64,000 bases of DNA from Aliihoeflea sp052435735 (GTDB lineage Bacteria; Pseudomonadota; Alphaproteobacteria; Rhizobiales; Rhizobiaceae): contig JBQVNB010000012.1 in assembly GCA_052435735.1 (NCBI GenBank), forward strand, positions 62,001 through 126,000. The letters are read 5' to 3'. Below, one piece after another: positions 1-9,300 of this stretch. The notes under the pieces were generated by a model. That model searched no databases, had not been told where the DNA came from, and saw only the letters and a program-made list of their open reading frames with translations. The position numbers and the translations under genes were made by a program. Within the stretch, counting starts at the first letter, position 1. Each line of letters starts with the position of its first letter.

Positions 1-1071
1 GGAAAGCATTGCCGGATTGCGCTGATCGGCGAGACGCTGGGCGATGTGCGCGAGGTGATGATCGAGGGCGCTTCGGGCATCATCACGCAGGCGCGCGGCA
101 ACCGGCCGCGCTACGAGGCGGGACGACGCCGGCTCGTCTGGGATTGCGGCGCTGTCGCCCATGCGTTTTCGTCTGAGGACCCCGAAAGCCTGCGCGGGCC
201 GCAATTCGACGCGGCCTGGTGCGACGAACTGGCGAAATGGCGCCATCCGCAGGCCTGTTTCGACATGCTGCAATTCGGATTGCGGCTCGGCGAGCGGCCG
301 GTGCAGATCATCACCACGACGCCACGGCCGATCCCGCTGGTGAAGGCGTTGATGGCCGATCCGGACGTGACGGTGACGCGGCTCAAGACGATGGACAATC
401 GCGGCAATCTGGCGGCCGGCTTCATCGAGACGATCCGCAAGCGCTATGCCGGATCGCGGCTCGAGCGGCAGGAACTCGACGGCGAACTCATCGAGGATCG
501 CGACGATGCGCTTTGGTCGCGCGCGCAGTTGGAGGCGGCGCGGATCGGGGGGCGGCCGGAGATGACGCGGATCGTGGTCGCGGTCGACCCGCCGGCGAGC
601 TCGGGCAGCCGAGCGGATGCGTGCGGGATCGTGGTTGCCGGATTGTGCGACGACGGACGCGCGGTGGTGCTGGAGGACGCGACGGTGCAGGGCCTGAAGC
701 CGCAGGGCTGGGCCGCGCGCATCGTCGAGGCCTATCACCGGCATGAGGCAGATTGCGTCGTCGCCGAGGTCAACCAGGGCGGCGACATGGTCGGCGCGGT
801 GCTTGTCGCCGTCGATGCGAGCCTGCCGGTGAAGGCGGTGCGCGCCTCGCGCGGCAAGTGGCTGCGCGCCGAGCCGGTGGCGGCGCTCTATCACCAGGGC
901 AAGGTTGTCCATGCGCGCCGCTTTGCCGAGCTTGAAGACGAGATGTGCGATTTCGGGCCGCAGGGCCTGTCGAACGGACGCTCGCCCGACCGGCTCGACG
1001 CGCTCGTCTGGGCGCTGAACGAACTTCTTCTGGGGCGCGGGCAGGAACCGCGCATCCGCAAACTCACCTGA
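1..1071 (+). CDS. GTA large terminase subunit (5'-truncated by window edge)
   Basis: This is the C-terminal 356 residues of a phage-type DNA packaging motor ATPase/nuclease, the GTA counterpart of terminase gp2. The frame is open to base 1, so the true start and the Walker A part of the ATPase lie upstream. The visible start IALIGETLGDVREVM, followed by EGASGI and WCDELAKW, is typical of GTA terminases. The RNase H-like nuclease domain begins near the motif VVAVDPPAS, whose Asp is the first metal ligand. The portal gene follows after 11 bases. The family assignment rests on motif recognition and on the canonical gene order behind it. Confidence 0.93.
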   Translation, partial: GKHCRIALIGETLGDVREVMIEGASGIITQARGNRPRYEAGRRRLVWDCGAVAHAFSSEDPESLRGPQFDAAWCDELAKWRHPQACFDMLQFGLRLGERPVQIITTTPRPIPLVKALMADPDVTVTRLKTMDNRGNLAAGFIETIRKRYAGSRLERQELDGELIEDRDDALWSRAQLEAARIGGRPEMTRIVVAVDPPASSGSRADACGIVVAGLCDDGRAVVLEDATVQGLKPQGWAARIVEAYHRHEADCVVAEVNQGGDMVGAVLVAVDASLPVKAVRASRGKWLRAEPVAALYHQGKVVHARRFAELEDEMCDFGPQGLSNGRSPDRLDALVWALNELLLGRGQEPRIRKLT

Positions 1072-1082
1072 AGGAATTGCCG

Positions 1083-2267
1083 ATGGGATGGAAATGGCCT
1101 TGGGCGCGGCGCCCGGAGGACGATGGCGCGCGGCTGGAAACCCGGTCGGCGAGCCTGTCGCCGGGCTTCGTCGCGCTGCACATGAATGGCGAGGCGGTGT
1201 GGACGCGCGGCGACTATGCGGCGCTCGCCCGCGAAGGCTTCATGCGCAATCCGGTCGTGCATCGCTCGGTGCGGATGATCGCACAGGCGGCGGCGACCAT
1301 TCCCTTCCTGCTTTATGAGGAAGGCGAAGAACTGACCGAGCATCCGCTGCTCGACCTCGTCGCGCGTCCGAATGCGCGCCAGTCGGGGCCGGCCTTTCTG
1401 GAAGGGCTCTACGGGCATTTGATGATGGCCGGGAATGCCTATGCGGAATTGGTCGAGACACCGTCCGGGGCGCGCGAGTTGCATTTGTTGCGGCCCGACC
1501 GGGTGACGGTTTCGGCCGACCGGGCGGGCTGGCCGGTGGCGCTGGAGGAGCGGCAGGGGGCTGCGACGCGTCGAGTGGGGCTGGGGCTGGGTGAGGGCGG
1601 CGGGGCGCATCATTTCGCGCTCTTCCATCCGCTCGACGACCATTACGGCTTTCCGCCCTTGCAGGCCGCTTTGATGGCGCTGGACGTGCACAATGCGACG
1701 GGGCGCTGGAACAAGGCCCTGCTCGACAATTCGGCACGGCCGTCGGGCGCGCTCGTCTACGCGCCGAAGGAAGGCGGGAACCTCACCGACGACCAGTATG
1801 AGCGGCTGAAGGCGGAGCTGGAAGAGGGCTATACGGGCGCGGTGCGCGCCGGACGGCCGCTTCTTCTCGAAGGCGGGCTCGACTGGAAGGCGATGGGGCT
1901 GACGCCCAAGGACATGGATTTCATCGAGGCGAAGAATGCGGCGAGCCGCGACATCGCACTCGCCTTCGGCATTCCGCCGATGATCCTCGGCATTCCCGGC
2001 GACAATACCTATGCGAACTACCAGGAGGCGAACCGCGCCTTCTACCGCCTGACCGTGCTGCCGCTGGTCGAGCGCATCGCGCAGGAACTGGGCGGCTGGC
2101 TGGCGCCGCGCTTCGGGGGGCGGCTGAGGCTGCACTACGACGCCGACCGGATCGAGGGGCTGGCTGCCGAGCGCGAGGCGCTGTGGGCGCGCGTTGGTGC
2201 GGCAGAATTCCTGACCGATGCGGAGAAACGCGAGGCGTTGGGCTATGGCCCGCGGCCCGTTGCCTGA
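1083..2267 (+). CDS. GTA/HK97-type phage portal protein
   Basis: The product is a 394-residue portal protein. Portals form the dodecameric ring at the capsid vertex through which the terminase packages DNA. The ATG at 1083 was chosen because an AAGGA lies just upstream and the protein then starts MGWKWPW; a longer open frame back to 945 only overlaps the terminase. Recognisable segments are NPVVHRSVRMIAQ near the N-terminus, the central HLLRPDRV, LFHPLDDHYG, and the C-terminal FGIPPMILGIPGDNTYANY, a strongly conserved portal signature. It lies between the terminase and the DUF6107-like gene, as in Rhodobacter-type GTAs. It appears full length and intact. Confidence 0.95.
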   Translation: MGWKWPWARRPEDDGARLETRSASLSPGFVALHMNGEAVWTRGDYAALAREGFMRNPVVHRSVRMIAQAAATIPFLLYEEGEELTEHPLLDLVARPNARQSGPAFLEGLYGHLMMAGNAYAELVETPSGARELHLLRPDRVTVSADRAGWPVALEERQGAATRRVGLGLGEGGGAHHFALFHPLDDHYGFPPLQAALMALDVHNATGRWNKALLDNSARPSGALVYAPKEGGNLTDDQYERLKAELEEGYTGAVRAGRPLLLEGGLDWKAMGLTPKDMDFIEAKNAASRDIALAFGIPPMILGIPGDNTYANYQEANRAFYRLTVLPLVERIAQELGGWLAPRFGGRLRLHYDADRIEGLAAEREALWARVGAAEFLTDAEKREALGYGPRPVA

Positions 2268-2278
2268 AGGAGGACGCG

Positions 2279-2611
2279 ATGAACCTTGCGATGGAAACGG
2301 CCTGGCTGTGGCTGGCCAAGTTCGCCGGTGCGATCGCCGGCTCGGCGATCTCGGTCGCCTATGTCCTGCCGCGCGGACGGCGCGAGGCGGCGCTGCGGTT
2401 CACCGTCGGCGTCGTCTCGGGCCTGATCTTCGGCGGCGCGGCGGGACTGAAGATCGCCTCGGAACTCGATGTCGGATCGGCGCTGGGCGCTTTCGAGATC
2501 ATGCTGATGGGATCGGCCGCCGCCAGCCTCAGCGCCTGGTGGGCGCTCGGCCTCGTCATGCGGCTCTTCGACCGGGCGGATGGGAAGATGCAGCGGGGCG
2601 ACAAGGAATGA
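2279..2611 (+). CDS. Small GTA-cluster membrane protein (DUF6107-like)
   Basis: This 110-residue protein has at least three hydrophobic stretches (about residues 8-30, 40-60 and 70-95) and a charged C-terminal tail, consistent with a small inner-membrane protein. The start at 2279 has a good GGAGG in front. Its place between portal and prohead protease is where rhizobial GTA clusters carry a short conserved membrane protein, which I remember as DUF6107; the function is unknown to me. Its stop overlaps the protease start by an ATGA, so translation is probably coupled. Confidence 0.72.
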   Translation: MNLAMETAWLWLAKFAGAIAGSAISVAYVLPRGRREAALRFTVGVVSGLIFGGAAGLKIASELDVGSALGAFEIMLMGSAAASLSAWWALGLVMRLFDRADGKMQRGDKE

Positions 2612-3276
2612 GCACGGTGAAACTGGAGCGCAAGCTGGTCGACGTGGCGATCGACGGCGTCGACGAGACGGGCATGTTCGAGGGCTATGCGAGCCTGTTC
2701 GACCGGGTCGACATGAGCCGCGACATCGTCGAGCGCGGGGCGTTTGCGAGGGCGCTGGCGAAAAAGGGGCCGGGCGGCATCCGGATGCTCTTCCAGCACG
2801 ATCCGGCGCAGCCGATCGGCGCGTGGACGGCGATTTCGGAGGATGCGTTCGGGCTGAAGGTGCGCGGGCGGCTGTCGGCGGGCTCGATCAGAGGGCGCGA
2901 GGTGCGCGAGCTGATCCGCGACGGCGCGCTGGACGGGCTGTCGATTGGCTTCAAGGTCGCGCGCGGCCATACCGATCCGAAAACCGGCATCCGGCATATC
3001 CGCGAGGCGGATTTGTGGGAAATCTCGGTCGTGACATTTCCGATGCAGGACGGGGCGCGGATCGCCAAGGGCGACGCGCTGCCGACGACACGCGAATTCG
3101 AGCGCTGGCTGACGCGGGACGCGCAGCTCACGCGCAAGGAGGCGAGGCATGTGGTTGCACATGGCTTTGCCAGTTTGAGGCGCGAGCGGGACGCCGCGCC
3201 GGACGCAGAGAAGAGCCTGGCGGAGCGCATTCGCCGGGCTGCACGATCCCTCAATCAAAGGACCAATCTTCGATGA
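2608..3276 (+). CDS. HK97-family prohead protease
   Basis: The product is a 222-residue serine protease of the HK97 prohead family, which trims the capsid protein's N-terminal delta domain during head maturation. The motifs EGYASLFDRVDMSRD, FQHDPAQPIG (with the catalytic His) and DGLSIGFKV (with the catalytic Ser) are all present. LWEISVVTFPM follows as the conserved core end. The start overlaps the preceding stop by ATGA, and its own stop overlaps the capsid start in the same way, so the head genes look translationally coupled. Length and motif order are normal for the family. Confidence 0.95.
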   Translation: MSTVKLERKLVDVAIDGVDETGMFEGYASLFDRVDMSRDIVERGAFARALAKKGPGGIRMLFQHDPAQPIGAWTAISEDAFGLKVRGRLSAGSIRGREVRELIRDGALDGLSIGFKVARGHTDPKTGIRHIREADLWEISVVTFPMQDGARIAKGDALPTTREFERWLTRDAQLTRKEARHVVAHGFASLRRERDAAPDAEKSLAERIRRAARSLNQRTNLR

Positions 3277-4505
3277 ACCATTCCATCGAGACCAAGGCGG
3301 CGACCGGCGAGATCGGTGATGCCTTCGACGATCTGATGACGACGTTCGGCACGTTTCGCGAGGCGAATGACAGCCGTCTGGCGCAGATCGAAAAGCGCAT
3401 GAGCGCCGACGTCATCACCACCGACAAGGTGGATCGCATCTCGGCTGCGCTCGACCGCCAGCAGCGCGCGCTCGACGAGATGAGCCTGAAGCGGGCGCGT
3501 CCGCATCTGGGCGGCGAACGCGGGGCGGGCGTCGCGCTCGAACACAAGCACGCCTTCGACACCTATGTCCGTGCCGGCGAGGACCGCACGTTGCGCGACC
3601 TCGAACAGAAGGCGATGAGCTACGGCTCGGGCCAGGATGGTGGCTATCTCGTGCCCGACGAGATCGAGACGGCGATCGGCGCAAGGCTGCGTGACTTGTC
3701 GCCGATCCGCTCGATCGCGACGGTGCGGCAGGTTTCCGGCGCCGTCCTGAAGAAGCCCTTCGCGGTGAACGGCCCGGTGGTCGGCTGGGTCGGCGAAACG
3801 GCGGCGCGTCCGCAGACGGCCACGGCGGCGCTGCAGGAGATTCAGTTCCCGACCATGGAGCTCTACGCCATGCCGGCGGCGACGGCGGCACTTCTGGAAG
3901 ATTCGATCGTCGATCTCGGCGACTGGATCACCGGCGAAGTGGAGGTCGCGTTTGCCGAACAGGAGGGCGCGGCCTTCGTCAATGGCGACGGGGTGAACAA
4001 GCCGCGCGGCTTCCTCGACTATGGGTCGGTGGCGGAAGGCGACTGGGCGTGGGGCAGCCTCGGACATGTCGCGACCGGCGTCGACGGCGCGCTGCCGGCG
4101 GAAGACGCCTCGGACGTGCTGATCGACACGGTCTATGCGTTGAAGAGCGGCTATCGCCAGAACGCCAACTGGGTGATGAACCGCAGGACGCAGGCCGCGA
4201 TCCGCAAGCTGAAGGATGCCGATGGCAACTATCTGTGGCAGCCGCCGGCGACCGCGGGTGCGCGTGCCATGCTGATGGGCTTTTCGGTCGTCGAGGCCGA
4301 GGACATGCCCGACATCGGTGCGGATGCGACGCCGATCGCGTTCGGCGATTTCGGCCGCGGCTACTTGGTCGTCGACCGGGCGGGCGTGCGCGTGCTGCGC
4401 GACCCGTATTCCGCCAAGCCCTACGTGCTCTTCTATGTGACCAAGCGCGTCGGCGGCGGGGTGCAGGATTTCGACGCGATCAAGCTGCTGAAGTTCGCGG
4501 CGTAA
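3273..4505 (+). CDS. GTA major capsid protein (HK97 fold)
   Basis: The product is a 410-residue phage major capsid protein. Residues 1-85 form a charged, coiled-coil-like delta domain that the upstream protease would remove. The HK97 fold follows, with YGSGQDGGYLVPDEIE near residue 115 and EQEGAAFVNGDGVNKPRGFL, the hallmark of this family, near residue 230. The C-terminal RDPYSAKPYVLFY segment is also typical. It starts inside the protease stop codon (ATGA). A strong intrinsic terminator lies immediately after the stop, so the capsid message could be made in excess over the downstream connector genes. I see no frameshift. Confidence 0.96.
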   Translation: MNHSIETKAATGEIGDAFDDLMTTFGTFREANDSRLAQIEKRMSADVITTDKVDRISAALDRQQRALDEMSLKRARPHLGGERGAGVALEHKHAFDTYVRAGEDRTLRDLEQKAMSYGSGQDGGYLVPDEIETAIGARLRDLSPIRSIATVRQVSGAVLKKPFAVNGPVVGWVGETAARPQTATAALQEIQFPTMELYAMPAATAALLEDSIVDLGDWITGEVEVAFAEQEGAAFVNGDGVNKPRGFLDYGSVAEGDWAWGSLGHVATGVDGALPAEDASDVLIDTVYALKSGYRQNANWVMNRRTQAAIRKLKDADGNYLWQPPATAGARAMLMGFSVVEAEDMPDIGADATPIAFGDFGRGYLVVDRAGVRVLRDPYSAKPYVLFYVTKRVGGGVQDFDAIKLLKFAA

Positions 4506-4523
4506 GGCGTCGAACGAAGTATC

Positions 4524-4554
4524 GGCCCCGGCAAGCGATTGCCGGGGCCTTTTT
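4524..4554 (+). terminator. Intrinsic terminator after the capsid gene
   Basis: A perfect 11-base-pair G+C-rich stem (GGCCCCGGCAA / TTGCCGGGGCC) with a 4-base loop is followed directly by TTTTT. It sits 18 bases after the capsid stop and before the connector gene. The structure is seen directly; its effect on transcription is inferred. Confidence 0.9.
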
Positions 4555-4576
4555 GCATCCGACAACCGAGGTGGCG

Positions 4577-5149
4577 ATGACCGCATTTCGAACGACCAGC
4601 CCCGAGAGCGAGCCGGTGACGCTGGCCGAGGCGAAGGGCCATCTGCGCGTCCAGCACGACAGCGAGGACGAATTGCTGACGGGCCTGATCCGGGCCGCGC
4701 GCGAGGAAGTGGAGGCGGCGACGGGGCTGGCGCTGATGGCGCAGAGCTGGCGCAAGGTGCTCGACGCGCTGCCGGGCGACCGGACGGTGCGCCTCGCCCC
4801 GCATCCGGTGCGCGAGGTTCTGTCCGTGACCGTGTTCGGCGAGGATGGCGAGGGATCGGTGGTCGACCCGGCGGGATATGTCGTCGACTCGGTGTCACGG
4901 CCGGCAGGGGTTCATTTCAAGGTGCCGCTGGCGCCGACTGCGTCGCTGAACGGGATCGAGATCGATTTCGTGGCGGGGCACGGCGAGGCGGCGACGGACG
5001 TGCCCGACCTGTTGAAGCGTGCGGTGCTGGTGCTGGTGGCGCACTGGTACGAATTTCGCGGGGTGCATGGCGCGGGCGACCAGCCGGTTTCGTATCCGGC
5101 CGGCTACGAGCGGCTGATCGCGCCGTTCAAGCGCAGGAGGATCGCGTGA
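4577..5149 (+). CDS. GTA head-tail connector protein (gp6-like)
   Basis: The 190-residue product matches the phage/GTA gp6-type connector that binds under the portal and closes the filled head. The N-terminal half contains VTLAEAKGHLRV and DELLTGLIRAAREEVEAATG, the helical pair typical of this family. A C-terminal VPDLLKRAVLVLVAHWYE motif follows. The ATG at 4577 follows a weak GAGGTGG. The gene is separated from the capsid gene by the terminator at 4524-4554, and its stop overlaps the next gene. Confidence 0.88.
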   Translation: MTAFRTTSPESEPVTLAEAKGHLRVQHDSEDELLTGLIRAAREEVEAATGLALMAQSWRKVLDALPGDRTVRLAPHPVREVLSVTVFGEDGEGSVVDPAGYVVDSVSRPAGVHFKVPLAPTASLNGIEIDFVAGHGEAATDVPDLLKRAVLVLVAHWYEFRGVHGAGDQPVSYPAGYERLIAPFKRRRIA

Positions 5150-5478
5150 TGGAGTTCATCGATCCAGGGATGCTGCACACCGAACTGATCACGGAAGACG
5201 CGATCGAGAGCGGCGACGGGGCGGGCGGCGTCGTGCGCGAATGGGTCGAGGTGGCGACGCTGTTCGCCCATGTCGAGCCGGTGCGGGCGCGGATGCGCTA
5301 CGGCGCGGATCAGCGGCAGGTGGACATCACCCACCGCATCACGCTGCGCCATCGCGACGGACTCTTCCGGCGGATGCGGCTTCGCCGCGGCGAGCGCGTA
5401 TTCGCCATCGAGACAATCACCGACCCGGACGAGACGGGACGGTATCTCGTCTGCGAAACGCGGGAGACGGGGCGATGA
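5149..5478 (+). CDS. GTA head-tail adaptor protein (SPP1 gp16/HK97 gp10-like)
   Basis: This 109-residue protein belongs to the phage head-tail joining family, which links connector to tail terminator. The motif YGADQRQVDITHRITLRHR and the ending VFAIETITDPDETGRYL are characteristic. An AGGAGG at 5135-5140 lies 8 bases before ATG 5149, which favours that start over the in-frame GTG at 5146. It overlaps its upstream neighbour by one base (TGATG) and its downstream neighbour by ATGA. Confidence 0.86.
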   Translation: MEFIDPGMLHTELITEDAIESGDGAGGVVREWVEVATLFAHVEPVRARMRYGADQRQVDITHRITLRHRDGLFRRMRLRRGERVFAIETITDPDETGRYLVCETRETGR

Positions 5479-5627
5479 AGGCGGCGATACGCACGACCGG
5501 CGCCGATCTCGTCAGGAGCCTGCGCAGCTTGCTGCATGGCATGGCGGACGACGTTGCGTCAGGCTATCGTGGCGCGCGGGAGCGCCGGACGGGCGAGGAG
5601 GGGGTGGATGACAAGCGCGGCACTTGA
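5475..5627 (+). CDS. Short hypothetical GTA-cluster protein
   Basis: A 50-residue, strongly basic ORF begins by ATGA overlap with the adaptor gene and runs 20 bases into the next gene. It has one amphipathic helix (about residues 8-28) and no recognised domain. The tight coupling on both sides suggests it is translated. It could instead be a spacer ORF that only brings ribosomes to the DUF3168 gene. I assign no function. Confidence 0.5.
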   Translation: MKAAIRTTGADLVRSLRSLLHGMADDVASGYRGARERRTGEEGVDDKRGT

Positions 5628-6018
5628 GCTTCAGCGGGGCGTCTTCGCGTCGTTGCAGGCGAATGCAGACCTGACCGCCGCCATGGGAGCGGTTCGGCTG
5701 TACGACCAGGCGCCGGCTAATGCGAAGTTTCCTTACCTGACGTTTGGACGAACCGCCGTCTATAACTGGTCGACCGATACGGAGACCGGGGCGGAACACC
5801 TCGTTACGTTGCATGCCTGGTCCAAGGAGCGCGGCAAGAGCGAATGCCACGCGCTCATCGAAATGGTGCGGGCGGCGCTCGACGACGCGGCGCTAGCCCT
5901 CGACGGGCATGCGCTGATCCGGCTGCACGCCGAATACTCCGAAGTCCGCTACGAGGACGACAATGACGTCCATCACGGACTGATCCGGTTTCGCGCGCTG
6001 ACCGAAGCGGCAAGCTGA
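5608..6018 (+). CDS. DUF3168 family GTA tail terminator/completion protein (gp8-like)
   Basis: The product has 136 residues and the DUF3168 pattern: LQRGVFASLQANADL near the N-terminus, RLYDQAPANAKFPYLTFG, and a HHGLIRFRALTE ending. In GTAs this protein lies between the head-tail adaptor and the tail tube and is thought to cap the tail at its head end. The ATG at 5608 follows GAGGGGGTGG. This is the last intact gene before the cluster is interrupted; the expected tail-tube gene begins 40 bases later but survives only as its first codons. Confidence 0.87.
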   Translation: MTSAALELQRGVFASLQANADLTAAMGAVRLYDQAPANAKFPYLTFGRTAVYNWSTDTETGAEHLVTLHAWSKERGKSECHALIEMVRAALDDAALALDGHALIRLHAEYSEVRYEDDNDVHHGLIRFRALTEAAS

Positions 6019-6058
6019 ATTCACTGACATCGTTGAACATTTTTACCTGGAGGCCTTC

Positions 6059-6351
6059 ATGGTTGCTCAGAAGCGATGCCGGCCTATTCGCGCGACTGGG
6101 CCGAGGCGCGGACGGATGAGCCGCTGCTGGAGGCTGCGCGGCGGCATATGGTCGAAATCGCGCCGGGCGAGGCTATGCCGGGCGACGTTCTTGCCTTTCG
6201 CTGGCGCCGGCATCTGCCGGCCAAGCACCTCGCGATTCTCGCCGACGCCGAGACGATCATTCACGCCTATGAAGGCCATGTGGTGGCGGTGTCGCCGCTC
6301 GTGCCGGCATGGCGGTCGCGCATCGCGGCGGCGTTTCGATTTCCAGACTGA
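6059..6351 (+). pseudogene. Deletion junction: tail-tube gene start fused out of frame to NlpC/P60 peptidase C-terminus
   Basis: A well-formed ribosome binding site (CTGGAGG) and ATG at 6059 encode MVAQK, the usual beginning of a GTA tail-tube protein. The similarity stops there. From about 6073, in a different frame, the sequence encodes the C-terminal half of the GTA NlpC/P60 cell-wall peptidase: PAYSRDWAEA, then PGDVLAFRWRR, then KHLAIL with the catalytic His, ending AAAFRFPD at 6351. The peptidase start and its catalytic Cys (normally within a GCDCxGL motif) are missing. An ATG at 6076 could initiate a 91-residue remnant. The expected intervening genes (rest of tail tube, gp10, gp11 tape measure, gp12, gp13) are all absent. 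The loss is inferred from the standard order; an assembly collapse is the alternative. Confidence 0.85.
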
Positions 6352-6363
6352 CCGGGGAATTTC

Positions 6364-9300
6364 ATGGCGACTATCGTTCTGCAAGCCGCCGGGTCGTTTC
6401 TCGGCGGCTATCTCGGCACGTTCGGTGCTGCGATCGGCTCGGCGGCGGGTGCGATCGGCGGCTATCTCGTCGACCGCGCGCTGATCAACGGGTCGCAGCG
6501 CATCGAGGGACCGCGGCTTTCCGGGATGCGGCCGTTCCAGGCGGAAGAGGGCGTGCCGCTGGCGCAGGCTTTCGGCACGGCGCGGATCGCCGGCAATCTG
6601 ATCTGGGCGACGCGTTTCGAGGAAGAGAGCCGGACCGAGCGCCAAGGCGGCAAGGGCGGGCCGAAGACGACGACCTACAGCTACTTCGCCAATGCGGCCT
6701 TTGGGCTGTGCGAGGGCGAGATCGCGAGCGTGCGGCGGATCTGGGCGGATGGGCGCGAGATCGACCGCGAGCGCTTCGACATCCGTGTCTATCGAGGCGC
6801 CGAGGCCCAGCAGCCTGACCCACTGATCGCGGCGAAGCAGGGCGATGCGCCGGCCTATCGCGGCGTCGCCTATGTCGTCTTCGACCGATTTCCGCTGAGT
6901 GATTTCGGCAACCGCCTGCCGCAATTCCAGTTCGAGGTGGTGCGGCCGGTCGGCGGCTACCAGAACGACGTGCGGGCGGTGGCGCTGATCCCCGGCTCGA
7001 CCGAATACGGCTTGTCGCCGGCCGAGGTGACGCGGGCGCGGCCGGGCGGCGAAACCGAGGCGGTGAACCGTCATGTGCTTCACGCCGGCACCGACATCGA
7101 GGCTTCGCTTGACGAGTTGCAGGCAGTGTTTCCGAACCTGAAGCATGTCGCGCTTGTCGTCACGTGGTTCGGCGACGATCTGCGGGCCGGGACGTGCCGG
7201 GTGCGGCCGGGCGTGACGCAGGGCAATCCGGACGGGTTTTCGCAGGACTGGTCGGTCTCAGGCGTGGCGCGTGCGGCGGCCTATGTCGTCTCGCAGATCG
7301 ACGACGCGGCTGCCTATGGTGGGACGCCGAGCGACCGGTCGGTGGTCGACGCCATTGGCGAGATCAACCGGCGCGGGCTGAACGTGACGCTTTATCCCTT
7401 CATCATGATGGACGTGCCGGCCGGCAACGCCTTGCCGGACCCCTATGGCGAGGCGGCGCAGGCGGTCTATCCCTGGCGCGGGCGGATTTCGTCGATGCCG
7501 GCGCCGGGGCAGGCGGGGAGCCCGGACAAGACGAATGCGATGCAGGGCATCGTCGCGGATTTCGCAGGCGAGGTCAGGCCTGCGGATGTCGTCGCGGCGG
7601 GTGAGGGTGTCGCGTGCCTGCGGCCGGACGACTGGGGCTATCGCCGGCTGGTGCTGCATTATGCGCGGCTGGCGGCGCTGGCGGGCGGCGTCGACGCCTT
7701 CCTGCTCGGCTCGGAACTGCGCGGGCTGACGACGCTGCGCGACGGGTCGAACGGGTTTCCGTTCGTCGACGTGCTGTGCGAACTGGCGGGCGAGGTGGCG
7801 GCGATGCTGCCGCAGGCGCGCATCAGCTATGGCGCGGACTGGTCGGAATACTTCGGCTACCAGCCGGCGGACGGATCGGGCGACGTGTTGTTTCACCTCG
7901 ATCCGCTCTGGGCGCATCCGGCAGTGTCGGCGGTCGGTATCGACAATTACATGCCTCTGTCGGACTGGCGGGACGGCGACGAGGCGGGCGGCAATCCGGA
8001 CGGGTTCTCGTCGGCCAATGATCGCGACGGCCTGCTCGAAGGCGTCTTCCGCGGTGAGGGTCATGATTTCTTCTACGCCTCGCAGGAGGACCGGGTCGCG
8101 CGGCAGCGTATGGCGATCAGCGATGGGGCGTACGGCAAGGATTGGGTCTTTCGCTACAAGGACATCAAATCCTGGTGGGAGAACCCGCATTTCAACCGGC
8201 AAGGCGGCGTCGAACTGTCCGAGCCGACGGCATGGGTGCCGGGCTCGAAGCCGATCTGGATGACGGAAATCGGCTGTCCGGCGATCGACAAGGGGCCGAA
8301 CCAGCCGAACGTCTTCCCCGACCCGAAGAGTTCCGAGAACGCTGCACCGCATTTCTCGAACGGCGCTAGAAGCGATGTCGCGCAGGCGCGCTATCTCGAG
8401 GCGCAGCACGGGGCCTGGCAGCCGGGGCATTCGAGCTTCGACGGTGCGCGCAACCCGGTGGCGGCGCTGGAAGGCGGGCGGATGGTCGATCCCGACCGGC
8501 TCTATGTCTGGGCCTGGGACGCGCGACCGTTTCCCGCATTTCCGACGCTGGGAGGCGTCTGGGCCGACGGCGCGAACTGGTTTTTGGGCCACTGGCTGAA
8601 CGGGCGGGCGAGCGGCGTCGACGTTGCATCGCTCATCGAGACGATCATGACGCGACACGGTTTGCCGCTGCCGGACGTGCGGGATGTGCACCAGACGATC
8701 GCGGGCTACGTCGTCGACGAGCCGGGCACGGCGCGCGCGGCGCTGCAGTCGCTGGTCGAACTCTTCGGCCTCGGTGTCAGCGAGAACGGCGGGACGATCA
8801 CCTTCCGCGATCCCGAGATCGTGGGTGAAGTCGTCAATCTGGTGGAACTCGTCGACGATGGCGGCGTGGTGATCGAGACGACGAGCGAGGCGCAGACGCA
8901 GGTCGCGAGCGAAGTCGAACTCGCCTATCGCGACCCGTTCCGCGAGTATCAGTCGGCGCAGGCACGCGCCGCGACGTTCGAGCCCGGCGCCGACAGCCGG
9001 TCTCGGCTCGGCTTTCCGGGGATGCTGGAGGAAGGGCAGGCGGCCGCGCTTGCCGGGCGGTGGCTCGACCGGCATCGGGCGGGTCGCGAGACGATCAGCT
9101 TTGCGACGGCGCCGGCGGTACTTTCGACAGGACAGGCCGTGCGGCTGCCGCAGCGGCGCGGCGACAGGGTCTATCGCGTCGAGACGATCGAGGAAGGGCT
9201 GACGGCGCGGGTTGTCGCGCGGCGGATCGGCTTGCGGAGCGCGACCGGCTGGCAGGGTATCCAGCCGCCGGTCCATACGCCGCCGAAGCTGCCGGGGCCG

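Noticed and set aside
891..2135. 414-codon open frame on the minus strand opposite the portal gene
   Set aside because: It is an antisense frame produced by high GC3 in the portal gene, rich in Arg/Pro/His, with no recognisable domain.
4524..4554. Attachment site or recombination hot spot
   Set aside because: The structure is a simple GC stem with a U tract, fully explained as a terminator.
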